DNA from: an uncultured Endomicrobiia bacterium
GTDB taxonomy: Bacteria > Elusimicrobiota > Endomicrobiia > Endomicrobiales > Endomicrobiaceae
Assembly (NCBI GenBank): GCA_938040055.1
Contig: CALHWY010000013.1
Span: 1 to 64,000, forward strand
Length of the DNA stretch: 64,000 nucleotides
Reading direction: 5' to 3'
Positions 24,775 through 34,412 of the stretch are shown here, piece after piece (within the stretch, counting starts at the first letter, position 1; each line of letters starts with the position of its first letter). The notes under the pieces are model-generated. The model searched no databases and was not told the origin of the DNA. It worked only from the letters and a program-made list of their open reading frames with translations. The translations under genes were made by a program, and so were the position numbers.

Positions 24775-26319
24775 ATGAAAAAACAGGCTTTAGCGCTTTT
24801 TTTGATTACGGTTTTGTGTTCTTTTTCTTTCGCCCAAAGAGAAAAAGGGCTTACCGGCCGTTTTGTCCCGCGGGACGGCAAAACGCTCGTTTTTGCCGGA
24901 CAGAATAATAATGACAGCGACGAATTCGTTAAAATAATGAAAAAAATACCCGCAGGATTTATGTTTTATACTGCTTTATCCGATCTGGACGGGCTTGAGA
25001 ACGAGGCCGATTTCGGCGCGGGTAAAACGTCGGGCGATTATCTGGTTCGGAAATATCCGGGAGCGGCTCTCCAGATAGGACTTTATCTGGCCGGTTCTCT
25101 TGAAGGCATCGTTGACGGTTCTTTTGATAATAATATAAAAAAACTCGCCGAATGGATTAAATCGGTGAAATCTCCCGTCTTTTTGCGTATAGGATACGAG
25201 TTCGATTATCCAGAGAACGGTTATGAGCCGGAAAAATATAAAGCGGCTTTCAGATATATAGTGGAAAAAATGGACGGTTTTAATGTCGCAAACGCCGCTT
25301 ATGTCTGGCATTCTTATGCATCCCTTAACCCCAGGGGCATAGAAGCCTGGTATCCGGGAGACGATTATGTAGACTGGTGCGCTATTTCGTATTTTGCAAA
25401 TCCTCAGTGGATTCCTATGCTTAAATTCGCGCGTAAACATTCAAAGCCGCTTATGATAGCGGAATGCGCGCCCATGCTGGGCAGTGATTTGAAAGAAGAA
25501 AATAAGCCCGTCTGGTACAATAAACTTTTCAGATTTGCGCAAACCTATGATATAAAAGCTTTGTCTTACATAAACTGTAACTGGGATGCCCAGCCGCAGT
25601 TCGGCGGCCGCGGATGGGGCAATGGCAAGATTAATGCTTCCCGGGAAACGGAAAAGCTGTTCAAAGACGGAATGTCGGACGAGAGGTTTGTCTTTTACGA
25701 TAAACCTGGTTTATGCGCGGATGCCGGGCTTTGCGCAAAAGCGCTGATTATATTCTGTCATCCCGACAATAAGAACGGTTTTAACGCCGCGATTATGAAA
25801 GTTTTCACCGAAAAGCTTAAAAGCAAAGGCATAGAATATAAAGTGAGAGATCTGTACAAAATGAATTTTAATCCGGTTCTTTCGAAAAGAGACAGGATTA
25901 GTATAGGCAAAAATATTTTTTCCAAAAAGGCGCGCAAGGAAAGAGCTTTGATAAAAGAGGCGGATATTGTGGTTTTTATATATCCGGTCTGGTGGAGCGC
26001 GGCCCCGGCGATGTTTAAAGGATATGTCGACAGGTGTTTTTCTCCGGGTTTTGCATCGGAGGCGCGGGACAATAATATGCGCTATCGTATAAAGTATAAA
26101 GACGCCGTGGTTATAAACACTATGGATATGCCTGAAAAAACTTTTGCCGAAACCGGGGCGGCGGAAGCGTTCGGCCTTATTTATGACGGGATGACTTTTG
26201 AAACTGCGGGATTTAAAATAAAAGAGCATAAATATTTCTTTTCGGTGTCCGGACAGGACGGAAAGCTTTTGGAATCGTACCTGAAAGAAGCCGAAAAAAT
26301 TGCGGATTCTTTAAAATAA
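24775..26319 (+). CDS. Secreted fusion: GH26-like glycosidase + flavodoxin-fold quinone reductase
   Basis: 514 residues from ATG 24775; an upstream in-frame start would bury the signal peptide (ALALFLITVLCSFSFA, 5-20). Residues about 30-300 resemble GH26-type beta-mannanases: candidate acid/base Glu142 in RIGYEFD and nucleophile Glu230 in IAECAP on the expected barrel strands. Residues about 322-514 match NAD(P)H dehydrogenase (quinone)/Flavodoxin_2 proteins: ALIIFCHPDN, YKVRDLYKMNFNPVL, and DIVVFIYPVWWSAAPAMFKG. A secreted sugar hydrolase joined to a normally cytosolic FMN enzyme is unexpected. The reading frame is continuous through the junction. The addA start overlaps its stop. Confidence 0.78.
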   Translation: MKKQALALFLITVLCSFSFAQREKGLTGRFVPRDGKTLVFAGQNNNDSDEFVKIMKKIPAGFMFYTALSDLDGLENEADFGAGKTSGDYLVRKYPGAALQIGLYLAGSLEGIVDGSFDNNIKKLAEWIKSVKSPVFLRIGYEFDYPENGYEPEKYKAAFRYIVEKMDGFNVANAAYVWHSYASLNPRGIEAWYPGDDYVDWCAISYFANPQWIPMLKFARKHSKPLMIAECAPMLGSDLKEENKPVWYNKLFRFAQTYDIKALSYINCNWDAQPQFGGRGWGNGKINASRETEKLFKDGMSDERFVFYDKPGLCADAGLCAKALIIFCHPDNKNGFNAAIMKVFTEKLKSKGIEYKVRDLYKMNFNPVLSKRDRISIGKNIFSKKARKERALIKEADIVVFIYPVWWSAAPAMFKGYVDRCFSPGFASEARDNNMRYRIKYKDAVVINTMDMPEKTFAETGAAEAFGLIYDGMTFETAGFKIKEHKYFFSVSGQDGKLLESYLKEAEKIADSLK

Positions 26320-29300
26320 TGAAAAACGACAATAAAGCCCGGATAATTTCGGTGCAGGCTTCGGCCGGTTCGGGAAAGACGTATAATCTTGCCAAAAGAT
26401 ATATACATCTTCTTCTTGATTGCGGCGGTTCCCGAGACCATAGCGGTTTGCGCAATATCATAGCGGTCACTTTTGCCAATAAAGCGGCCGTTGAAATGAA
26501 GTACAGGGTAATGGAATATCTTAAAAAAGCCGCCTTGTCTCTTGAAACCGACGGCATTTTTGAAGGCATTGAAGACGCGCGTTCGAAAAGCGCGCGGGCG
26601 CTCGAGCAGATTCTTGACAATTACGATAATTTTAACATAAGCACCATCGACAGTTTCATAAACTCCATTCTCAAAGCATGCGCAATCAATATAGACATCT
26701 CTCCTAACTTCCGCATAGAGAAAGATTACTCCCGGAACCTCGGGTTCGCGCTGGATTCGTTTCTCAGGCTTTCTTTTATGTCCGAGGAAAGCAAAAGCGT
26801 TCTTTTGAAATACATATCGCAGTATATGATGTCCGAAAAAACCGGCTGGTTTCCCAAAAACGATATTTATAATGAAGTGGAAAAAGTTTTCGTAAAATCC
26901 GGCAACAGCGGCAAAAAGATAGCCGCCGGACAATCCGGTTTTGACTCCGGGCTGGCAATGCGGGCGGACGGTATAGTAAAGAAAGCGGAGCTGTTTTTGG
27001 AAAAATTTGCCGGACCGGGGATTTATTCCAACTGTCTGAAAGCCGCTCAAACGGCCGCGCAAAAGCGCAGAGAGCTTTTTTATAGTCCCGATAAAATACC
27101 GAAAGCTTTTGCCGCGGCGCTTAAATACAAAAAGAATGCCGTTCCCGATGAAGCCGCGCAAGCGCTCTGGGATGAGATAAGAAACGAAGTGTCGCGGCTG
27201 TGCATGTTTTACGCTTCGAATTATTACGGGGTGTATTCCGACATTTATTTGAAAATAGACGCCGAGTTTGAGGCGTCGGCGAAAAAAGACGAACTGGTTT
27301 TTCTTCATGACATCAACAGAAAGGCCATGACTCTTTTCGAAGGTTCCGGCGCGGCTATGCCGGAGGTCTATTACAGGCTTTCGGAAAAATACAAACATTT
27401 TTTAATAGACGAATTCCAGGATACAAGCCCCGTTCAATGGGCGGGAATAAAACGTTTTTTGGAGGAAAGTCTTGCCGGGGGAGGAACTTTTTTTTATGTC
27501 GGCGACGCCAAGCAGGCCATATATGATTTCAGAGGCGGCAGCTGGGAGATTTTTTACAAAGCCGTGTCGGAAATTTCGCTTAGCGGCAATGAGGCGGTTG
27601 TGCTTGGTCGCAATTACCGCAGCCATAAAACGATAGTTGAGTTTAATAACCGCGTTTTTTCCCGGGAAAACATAGAAAGATATCTTAATGATCTCTGCGG
27701 CGATGAGGAATCCGCCGGCTGCTACGGGGATCTTGTGACGGTTTACTCTCATTCACGGCAGAGCTGCCACGGCGCAAAACAAAAAGGTTACGTGGAAATA
27801 AAAATTCTTGACGCGCGCTGCGAAGATCCGGATAAAGAAACCAGAGACGTCCTTACCGGAATGATAAAAGATATCGCGAAACGTTTTTCCCTCAGCGACA
27901 TAACCGTTTTGTGCAGAAGCAATGCCGAAGTTCTGCGGGCGGGAACTTGGCTTTTGGAAGAAGGCTTTGAAATCGAATCCAGCCAGACCCTCAATATCAG
28001 AAATAACGATATCATAAAGCAGATCGTTTCGCTTATGAAATTTATCAGTTCTCCCATGGACGGTTTGTCTTTTTCGTCTTTTATAACGGGCGAAGTATTT
28101 TGCGCCGCGGCTTCCGTAAGCCCGGATGAAATGCACGGATTTATTTTCGATTTCCGCAGCGGGAAAAAACAGGATGTTTTTTATAAGGCGTTTGAAAATA
28201 AATATCCGGAAAAATGGAATGAATATTTCGAGAGATTTTTCGTTCAGGCGGGCGTGGCGCCCGTATACGAGCTTGTGGTGTCGGTGCTGGAGAAATTCGC
28301 GGTTGCGGAAAACTTTAGAGAGTCGAAAATTTTCGTAATGAGATTTCTGGAGCTTGTAAAAGAGTTTGAACAAACCGACGGCGGCCTTGAGAATTTTCTC
28401 GAATATTTCGACGCTCTTGAAAACAATGACGAAGGGCTTTACATAAAGGCGTCTTCCGGAGGCGGCGTTAAGATAATGACCGTGCATAAGGCCAAAGGGC
28501 TGCAATTTCCCGTCGTGATAGTTCCGTTTTTAAAACTTGCTCACGCGAACATAGACAGGCCTTTGTTTGAAGACGGCGGGGAAAAGATAAATCTGACGTA
28601 TTTGAGCGCCGATATCGCCGGTTTTTGCCCGGAACTTAAAAGCCTTTACGAAAGACAAAAGGCGAAAACTCTCATGTCGGAAATGAATGTTTTTTATGTG
28701 TCAATGACAAGGGCGGAATGCGAGCTGTACGCCGTAGTTCCTCCCAAAGCCGGCAGTTCAAACAATACCGCTGCTTTGTTGTTGGGCGGCCGGGACATAA
28801 AAGCGGGTTCCAAAGAAACATATGCCGTAAAGCGTTATCCGTCTCCGGCGGAGGCGGATAAGAGCGGGCAGGGTTACAAAGAGATAAAAAACTATGTCAA
28901 AACCGGAAGCGGGCCCGATATCAATGAGGCCGGAAGGCGGGGAAGTATGCTGCATTTCGCCCTTTCGGAAATAAAATCGCTAAAGGGCAAAAACGCGGCT
29001 TGCCAGGTAAAAAGGGCCTGCTCTCTGGCAAAAAGAAAGTTTTTGTATGACGATACTGACTGGATGGAAGAAAAACTGCTGGACTTATTGGGCGATAAAC
29101 GGATTTTTTCCTTTTTTAACGAAGAAGAAAATGAAATCTTCAATGAACTGGAAATAGTGGATGCGCTCGGAAATACGCACAGGATGGATAAAGTCATAAG
29201 AACGCGGGACTCGGTTATTGTCGTTGATTTTAAAAGTTCGAACGCAAAAAGCGAAGAAAACCGGCGGCAGGTGGCGGGCTATGCGGATTTGCTTAAAGAA

Positions 29301-29369
29301 GCGTACGGAGTCCGCGAAGTGCGCGGTTATATTATTGATATTGAAAAAAAAGAGACGGTAAAGGTTTGA
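26319..29369 (+). CDS. addA: AddA-like helicase-nuclease (UvrD/RecB superfamily)
   Basis: 1,016 residues. ATP-dependent DNA helicase and nuclease subunit for double-strand-break repair. Walker A SAGSGKT (15-21), motif II LIDEFQDTSPVQW, GDAKQAIYDFRGGSWEIF, motif V TVHKAKGLQFPVVIV and motif VI YVSMTRAECELY. A C-terminal PD-(D/E)XK nuclease (about 900-1010) has VVDFKSS and the following Q-x3-Y-rich helix (RRQVAGYADLL). Directly followed, 2 nt later, by an AddB-like gene, supporting AddAB rather than RecBCD. Confidence 0.92.
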   Translation: MKNDNKARIISVQASAGSGKTYNLAKRYIHLLLDCGGSRDHSGLRNIIAVTFANKAAVEMKYRVMEYLKKAALSLETDGIFEGIEDARSKSARALEQILDNYDNFNISTIDSFINSILKACAINIDISPNFRIEKDYSRNLGFALDSFLRLSFMSEESKSVLLKYISQYMMSEKTGWFPKNDIYNEVEKVFVKSGNSGKKIAAGQSGFDSGLAMRADGIVKKAELFLEKFAGPGIYSNCLKAAQTAAQKRRELFYSPDKIPKAFAAALKYKKNAVPDEAAQALWDEIRNEVSRLCMFYASNYYGVYSDIYLKIDAEFEASAKKDELVFLHDINRKAMTLFEGSGAAMPEVYYRLSEKYKHFLIDEFQDTSPVQWAGIKRFLEESLAGGGTFFYVGDAKQAIYDFRGGSWEIFYKAVSEISLSGNEAVVLGRNYRSHKTIVEFNNRVFSRENIERYLNDLCGDEESAGCYGDLVTVYSHSRQSCHGAKQKGYVEIKILDARCEDPDKETRDVLTGMIKDIAKRFSLSDITVLCRSNAEVLRAGTWLLEEGFEIESSQTLNIRNNDIIKQIVSLMKFISSPMDGLSFSSFITGEVFCAAASVSPDEMHGFIFDFRSGKKQDVFYKAFENKYPEKWNEYFERFFVQAGVAPVYELVVSVLEKFAVAENFRESKIFVMRFLELVKEFEQTDGGLENFLEYFDALENNDEGLYIKASSGGGVKIMTVHKAKGLQFPVVIVPFLKLAHANIDRPLFEDGGEKINLTYLSADIAGFCPELKSLYERQKAKTLMSEMNVFYVSMTRAECELYAVVPPKAGSSNNTAALLLGGRDIKAGSKETYAVKRYPSPAEADKSGQGYKEIKNYVKTGSGPDINEAGRRGSMLHFALSEIKSLKGKNAACQVKRACSLAKRKFLYDDTDWMEEKLLDLLGDKRIFSFFNEEENEIFNELEIVDALGNTHRMDKVIRTRDSVIVVDFKSSNAKSEENRRQVAGYADLLKEAYGVREVRGYIIDIEKKETVKV

Positions 29370-29370
29370 A

Positions 29371-32220
29371 ATGGGATCATCGATAATTAATATTCCGATG
29401 TCGGAAAATATAATCGATTTTGCCTGCGGCTGCTGCGTCCGGAGCGAAGGAAAAAGGACGGCTTTCATAAGCGGAGGCAAAAGGCAGTTTCTGTTTATGA
29501 AAAAGAAACTCGCCGCCGTAAAGGGAAAAGCTTTTATTCCTCCGTCTTTTTTCACAAGCGCGGATTTTATAGAAAATATCGTGTTTGAACATACCGAGCT
29601 TACAAAAATACCTGATATCGAAGCCGCTTATATGATTTATGAAATTGTGGAAAAAGAAGCGGCGGAACTTTTAAAAGGCAAACGGGGTTTTGCGGAGTTT
29701 TTCCAATGGGCTCTGGAGATAGTCGCATTTATAGAGCAGCTGGATCTTGAAAAAGTTTCCGAAGACAAACTTAAGAACATAAAGGCCAATGCCGATATAG
29801 GCTATGATGTTCCGCAAAACATAAACGCTCTTTTAAAAAATATATTTAAAATAAGAGAAATTTTTCACAGGGAACTGGAAAGCTCTTTGAAAACCACGCA
29901 AGGCTATTCTTTCCTTAAAGCTTCGGAGATCGATTTTACCGGCGGCGGTTTTAACTTTGACGAAATAGTGCTGATGGCTCCCTTCTATATGCATAAAACG
30001 GAAACCGAGATATTTAAAAAAATTTATGACGCCGGACTTTTGACTGTTATAGTGCAGGGTTCTGTCTGCGAATATGACACGCTTAAAAAACTTTACGCCG
30101 ATTTCAATGAGCCTCTCCCGGAAGAAATTAAAGAAAAAGAGCTTGCGCCGGACCTTAACGTCTACAGCGCTTTTGACGACCAGTCGCAGGCGGCGCTTCT
30201 GAAAAATCTTATCCGGCAAATACCCCGGGAAGAGTACGGCAAAACCGTCGTGATAGTTCCGCAAACCAAACTCATACAGCCTGTGGCCGCTGAAATTTCG
30301 TCCGTTACTGAAGAGTATAATATTTCCGCCGGTTATCCCGCGTCCAAAACGGCCGTTTTCACTTTGCTTGAGGCGATCGCCGCCGCGCAGCTGTCGAGAA
30401 AAGGCGGGCATTATTACGTGAAAGATTTAATGAAAGTGTTCGCAAACCCTCTGGTAAAAAATATGAGATTTTTCGGAGACGCTTCGCTGTCGAGAATAAT
30501 AGCCCACAAAATAGGGCTTTTTTTCGGCAGAGACCGGACAAGCTCTTTAAGCGGGAAGATATTCGTTTCTTTTGACGAAATTATCGGAGAAAAAAGTCTT
30601 TTAAAGGAAATTTCCGAATCTTCGGCCGGGGCTTTTGGCTATATAAATGAAGAAAAACTGAAAAAAGTGCTTTCCGGCATTTTCGAAACTCTTTTCGGCA
30701 GATGGGAAAAGCCCGTCACGCTTGCCGGCTTTGCGGGCGAACTGCGTCTTTTCACCGAAAAACTTTATGAAACAAGCATATTGTCTTCTTATCCTTTAAA
30801 TTCGGAAGCGGCGGAAATCCTTTTGGATTTGTCCAGACAAATGCTTTACGGGAAGGTTTCCGGAGTCGGATTTGCCCAAGCCGACATATTTAATATATTC
30901 AGCGGTCTTGCCGGGGCCAGGAAGATAGCGCTTTCCGGCTCTCCTTTGCGGGGATTGCAGATTCTCGGTTTGCTTGAATCAAGAAATCTTTCTTTTGAAA
31001 ATGTTTTTATTATAGGAATGACGGATTGTGCGATCCCCTCCGTAAAAAAAGAGTCTCCTCTCGTGCCTAAAGAGATTATGTTTGCGCTCGGAATCGAAAT
31101 GGCCAAAAAAGAATATGAGATACAGAAGTATCATTTTAACAGGCTTATCCGCAGCGCGAAAAAAATAGGGCTGATCTATCCCGAAAATGAAAAAGAAGAG
31201 AGAAGCAGATTTATCGAGCGTCTGGTATGGGACAGACAGCGGAAGGAAAAAAACATTGCCGCTTTGCAGACGAAAACTTTGGTCTTTCCGGTTTTTCACG
31301 TAAAAAATTCCGGCAGGAAAAAATTTAAGAAAACCGGCAGGATAATGCGCTATCTCGTAAAAATGAAATATTCTTACAGCAAAATAGACACCTATCTCAG
31401 ATGCGGGCTTGAGTTCTATTTCAAATATGTTTTAGGGCTGGAAGAGGCTTTTAAAATAGGCTCGGAGGCTTCCGGCGGCGAAATGGGAAGCTTCATACAT
31501 AAATTTTTACAAACCGTCTTTTGCGAAGGAATGAAAAGCGGCGAGCTCAAAAGAGAAGGTTTTAAGCGGCATTTCTTTAACGAACTCGACTTTCTTTTTG
31601 AAAACAGCCCGGAATTGAAGTTCCGCGAAGATTCTTTCCTTATAAAAAAGGTGCTTTGGTACAGGATGGAAAAACTTTTGGCTTTTGAAAGCGCCAGAGA
31701 ATATGATTTCATTTACTGCTGCGAAAAAAAATACGAAACTACGCTTGATACCCAAAAAGGAGTTTTCGGCGTTGAGTGCGTCATTGACAGGGCTGATAAA
31801 ACTGCGCAGGGCTATGCGATTTTGGATTATAAAACGGGGCGGGTTATGACGCCTTTGATTTCAAGGAATTTTGAGAAGGCGGCATCCGCGGGATACGGCA
31901 GAAACAATATAAAAAAAGCGGTCAAATCTCTACAACTGCCTCTTTATAGATATATCTTTGAACGTTGCGGGAACTCGCCTGTTGTAAACTGCGGCGTCTA
32001 CGATATAAAAAAATCCGAAATTTTCGATTTTTTCGCCAATTCTTCAGACAGCGGAGAGGCTTTTGGGATATGTATCGAGATGATAAAAAGCATTTTATGC
32101 GAAATAGCGGAAAATCCTTATTTTGAATTTGACAAAAATGACGCGGAGAACTGTGAGAATTGCAAATATTTTTATATATGCAGGCAATATCCTGTTGAAA
32201 GGAACCGAATAATAATATAA
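29371..32220 (+). CDS. addB: AddB-like nuclease subunit, PD-(D/E)XK family
   Basis: 949 residues. Partner of AddA. The N-terminal two thirds resemble an inactivated helicase scaffold. A C-terminal nuclease domain (about 665-945) carries YSYSKIDTYLRCGLEFYFKY, HKFLQTVF and the catalytic DYKTGRV. One cysteine before the nuclease (about 677) and three at the end (CENCKYFYIC, about 930-939) form the Fe-S staple typical of AddB/Cas4-like nucleases. Starts 2 nt after addA. Confidence 0.88.
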   Translation: MGSSIINIPMSENIIDFACGCCVRSEGKRTAFISGGKRQFLFMKKKLAAVKGKAFIPPSFFTSADFIENIVFEHTELTKIPDIEAAYMIYEIVEKEAAELLKGKRGFAEFFQWALEIVAFIEQLDLEKVSEDKLKNIKANADIGYDVPQNINALLKNIFKIREIFHRELESSLKTTQGYSFLKASEIDFTGGGFNFDEIVLMAPFYMHKTETEIFKKIYDAGLLTVIVQGSVCEYDTLKKLYADFNEPLPEEIKEKELAPDLNVYSAFDDQSQAALLKNLIRQIPREEYGKTVVIVPQTKLIQPVAAEISSVTEEYNISAGYPASKTAVFTLLEAIAAAQLSRKGGHYYVKDLMKVFANPLVKNMRFFGDASLSRIIAHKIGLFFGRDRTSSLSGKIFVSFDEIIGEKSLLKEISESSAGAFGYINEEKLKKVLSGIFETLFGRWEKPVTLAGFAGELRLFTEKLYETSILSSYPLNSEAAEILLDLSRQMLYGKVSGVGFAQADIFNIFSGLAGARKIALSGSPLRGLQILGLLESRNLSFENVFIIGMTDCAIPSVKKESPLVPKEIMFALGIEMAKKEYEIQKYHFNRLIRSAKKIGLIYPENEKEERSRFIERLVWDRQRKEKNIAALQTKTLVFPVFHVKNSGRKKFKKTGRIMRYLVKMKYSYSKIDTYLRCGLEFYFKYVLGLEEAFKIGSEASGGEMGSFIHKFLQTVFCEGMKSGELKREGFKRHFFNELDFLFENSPELKFREDSFLIKKVLWYRMEKLLAFESAREYDFIYCCEKKYETTLDTQKGVFGVECVIDRADKTAQGYAILDYKTGRVMTPLISRNFEKAASAGYGRNNIKKAVKSLQLPLYRYIFERCGNSPVVNCGVYDIKKSEIFDFFANSSDSGEAFGICIEMIKSILCEIAENPYFEFDKNDAENCENCKYFYICRQYPVERNRIII

Positions 32221-32242
32221 AATGCTTTCCAGGGAGCGCAAA

Positions 32243-32773
32243 ATGAAAATTCTGAAACTGTTTGCGGCTGTTATTGCGGCTGTGGCGGCATCCGTTGCGT
32301 TCGCATTTTCACGGAACGAACCTCTCTTCAGAATTGAAAGAAGTAAAAATGCCAATATAGTGCAATATGACGCGAATATCGGAGCGGACGGAAATATTGA
32401 CCGGGCAAAACCCGTGGATTATTATTGGCTTCTTCGTGCTTCAGACGGCTCAAGGGAAGAAATAACGCTCTTTCAGAAGAAAGCTTACGGTTTTAGCGTT
32501 AAATATAATGAAGCCGGTTATTTTGATATGCGCATGAAAGCCGTTGAAGACCGGGAATTAAAAATTTTTTTTGCGGACGGCAGCCCGAAAGCGGAAATAA
32601 TGATAAACGGCAGAAAAGCTTATCTTTCCAAAATTTATATAGATTCTGAAGATACCTTTACGGGAATCCCGAAAGTAAATTATTATACTTTAACCGGAAA
32701 CGATGCGGAAACCGGAGAAGTGATAGAAGAAAAGGTTGCGGTAAAAAAAATCAAACCGGAGGAAGTAAGATGA
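32243..32773 (+). CDS. DUF4833 protein, exported
   Basis: 176 residues from ATG 32243, preceded by AGGGAG. Signal peptide (LFAAVIAAVAASVAFAF, 6-22). The mature part begins LFRIERSKNANIVQYDAN and continues PVDYYWLLRASDGSREEITLF, the characteristic DUF4833 pattern. Function unknown; probably periplasmic. Overlaps the DUF2914 gene by 4 nt. Confidence 0.8.
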   Translation: MKILKLFAAVIAAVAASVAFAFSRNEPLFRIERSKNANIVQYDANIGADGNIDRAKPVDYYWLLRASDGSREEITLFQKKAYGFSVKYNEAGYFDMRMKAVEDRELKIFFADGSPKAEIMINGRKAYLSKIYIDSEDTFTGIPKVNYYTLTGNDAETGEVIEEKVAVKKIKPEEVR

Positions 32774-33255
32774 AGAAAGTCAGTTTTTTTGTTGCATTGG
32801 CTGTTATGATGTGCGTAGCGACTGCGGCATTTGCCCAGGAACAAGAAATGGAAATGGAAATGCAGGAAACTTCGGAAGTTGCCGAGCCTGCGGAAACCGA
32901 TATGTCCGCTATGGACGGGGAGCCTGAAAAAAAGAGCGATATAACCGTTTCGGCTTCAGCGGTATGTACGGCGATAGCCGACAGGATGCCTGAAGGCGCG
33001 GCTTCTGAATTTTCCAAAGATACGTCGAAAATTTATTACTGGACAAAAATCGAAGGCGGGCAGGGAACCGAAATCAAGCATATATGGTATGCGGGAGAAA
33101 CGGTTATAGGGGAAGTGCCTTTAAAAATAACGGGTCCTTCTTTCAGAACCTGGAGCAGTAAAACCGTTTACCCGGGTCTTGAAGGCGGATTGTCGGTAGC
33201 CGTTGTCGATGAAAACGGAAATGAACTGAAAAAAGATACTTTTGAAATAAAGTAA
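32770..33255 (+). CDS. DUF2914 protein, exported
   Basis: 161 residues. Signal peptide (SFFVALAVMMCVATAAFAQ, 5-23), then an acidic, Met/Glu-rich linker (about 24-60), then a DUF2914 domain: VCTAIADRMPEGAASEF, YYWTKIEGG, IKHIWYAGETV, RTWSSKTVYPG and a final VVDENGNEL strand. Function unknown. Its coupling to the DUF4833 gene and position just before a pilin gene suggest an envelope role. Confidence 0.82.
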   Translation: MKKVSFFVALAVMMCVATAAFAQEQEMEMEMQETSEVAEPAETDMSAMDGEPEKKSDITVSASAVCTAIADRMPEGAASEFSKDTSKIYYWTKIEGGQGTEIKHIWYAGETVIGEVPLKITGPSFRTWSSKTVYPGLEGGLSVAVVDENGNELKKDTFEIK

Positions 33256-33327
33256 ATTGTGTTATACTTTCCGCCGCGGCGGTATTTGTTTGCCGTCGCG
33301 CCGGAAAGTTTTAAAAGAGGCGGTTAT

Positions 33328-33753
33328 ATGAAAAAAAATTCCGGTTTTACCCTTACCGAAGTGGTTATCGTCATTATTATTGTCGGCATTCTTTCCATTA
33401 TTTCGGTTCCTATTTACAGAGACCATGTCAGCAAATCCATAGCCGTTGAAGGTCAGGCGCTGCTTTCCGAAGTAATCGCCGCGCAGGAGATACATTTGGC
33501 CCGCACCAAAGTTTGGTTCAACCCGGATTCTTATACGACTACTCCTATAAGTTACGCGCCTGCTATCGGGGTTGACGCCAGAAGAAATAAATATTTCAAT
33601 TCTTTTACATGGCGGGCCTTAAATGACGGCGGGGACGATCAAAACGTGTCTTTCAGCATTACGACAAACGGCATTCTGGGCACCAAAGCCGAAGGGATAT
33701 CTTTAACTTTGAATTATTTTAAAGGGAAACCTTACGAGATAATACAGAATTAA
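33328..33753 (+). CDS. Type IV pilin-like protein
   Basis: 141 residues from ATG 33328 with AGAGG upstream. Class III signal MKKNSG, cut before Phe7, followed by FTLTEVVIVIIIVGILSIIS with the conserved Glu five residues after the cleavage site. The short C-terminal part (HLARTKVWF, then a YFNSFTWRAL region) resembles pseudopilins common in Elusimicrobiota-type genomes. No assembly ATPase or prepilin peptidase is nearby. A strong terminator follows. Confidence 0.9.
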   Translation: MKKNSGFTLTEVVIVIIIVGILSIISVPIYRDHVSKSIAVEGQALLSEVIAAQEIHLARTKVWFNPDSYTTTPISYAPAIGVDARRNKYFNSFTWRALNDGGDDQNVSFSITTNGILGTKAEGISLTLNYFKGKPYEIIQN

Positions 33754-33772
33754 CGGCAGTCGGTTGAAAAAA

Positions 33773-33808
33773 CGCGCGGTAAAAAATTAATTTACCGCGC
33801 GCTTTTTT
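33773..33808 (+). terminator. Strong intrinsic terminator after the pilin gene
   Basis: Perfect 11-bp stem CGCGCGGTAAA/TTTACCGCGCG (33773-33783 with 33791-33801), 7-nt loop, then GC and six T. It closes the long plus-strand run that begins upstream. Confidence 0.92.
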
Positions 33809-34328
33809 ATTTTATACGCGTCCTCAGGTAAGCGCGGTGGAATGCGGGATTCGCTTTGTCAAAAAGATCAATTATATTTTCGCAGTCGCCGACTGCAAAG
33901 AAAATATGCTTCCCGTATGGATTTTATGCAGATCCGCGCGCAAAACAAGTTCATGTCTTAAAAAACGCGTTTAATTTTCAAGTATTGTCAAACCGTTGAA
34001 ATACGGGCAAAAACGCGCAAATATAAATAACCGGTATTTTATTGCATACCGGAATCGTGCATGTCTTTTGTCCGGCGGCTTAAAGAAATGGCGGATAAGG
34101 GGCTGCCGTTTTTTTTGCTTTTGGGACGCAAAAAACAGGCGTAAAAGGAAAAAGCAAAATCAATTTTTTTTCTTTTTACCGACTTTGAATGAGCGTAAAC
34201 AGACTTTAAAACTTTGAAAGGCAGGCGCGCATATTTCTCAGGAAAGAAAAAAGCATGCTTTTGATAAATATCGCATGCTTCAGGCTTATAAAACGGCAAA
34301 ATATGTTTAAAGACTTGAGAAAATAATA
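33809..34328. other. Gene-free stretch with a near-perfect palindrome
   Basis: No gene supported. GCAGTCG and CGACTGC (33892-33906) form a 7-bp inverted repeat around one base, extended by ATTTTC on the left and GAAAAT on the right with a small offset. No T-run follows, so it looks more like a protein-binding palindrome or a cruciform than a terminator. Confidence 0.4.
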
Positions 34329-34412
34329 TGCCGAGGATGGGATTTGAACCCATACCGCCCTTTCGGGGACAGGCTTCTGAGACCTGCGTGTCTGCCGTTC
34401 CACCACCTCGGC
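34329..34412 (-). tRNA. tRNA-Leu (anticodon CAG)
   Basis: 84 nt with the long variable arm of class II tRNAs. Acceptor GCCGAGG/CCTCGGC with discriminator A; anticodon stem CAGGT/GCCTG around the loop CTCAGAA, giving anticodon CAG for CUG codons; variable arm with a CCCGAAAGGG-type stem-loop; T arm with TTCAAAT. CCA is not encoded. Confidence 0.96.

Noticed and set aside
26181..27398. 405-codon open frame on the minus strand opposite addA
   Set aside because: It runs antisense to a gene with complete helicase motifs; its translation is rich in Phe, Arg and Tyr with no family resemblance and no ribosome binding site.
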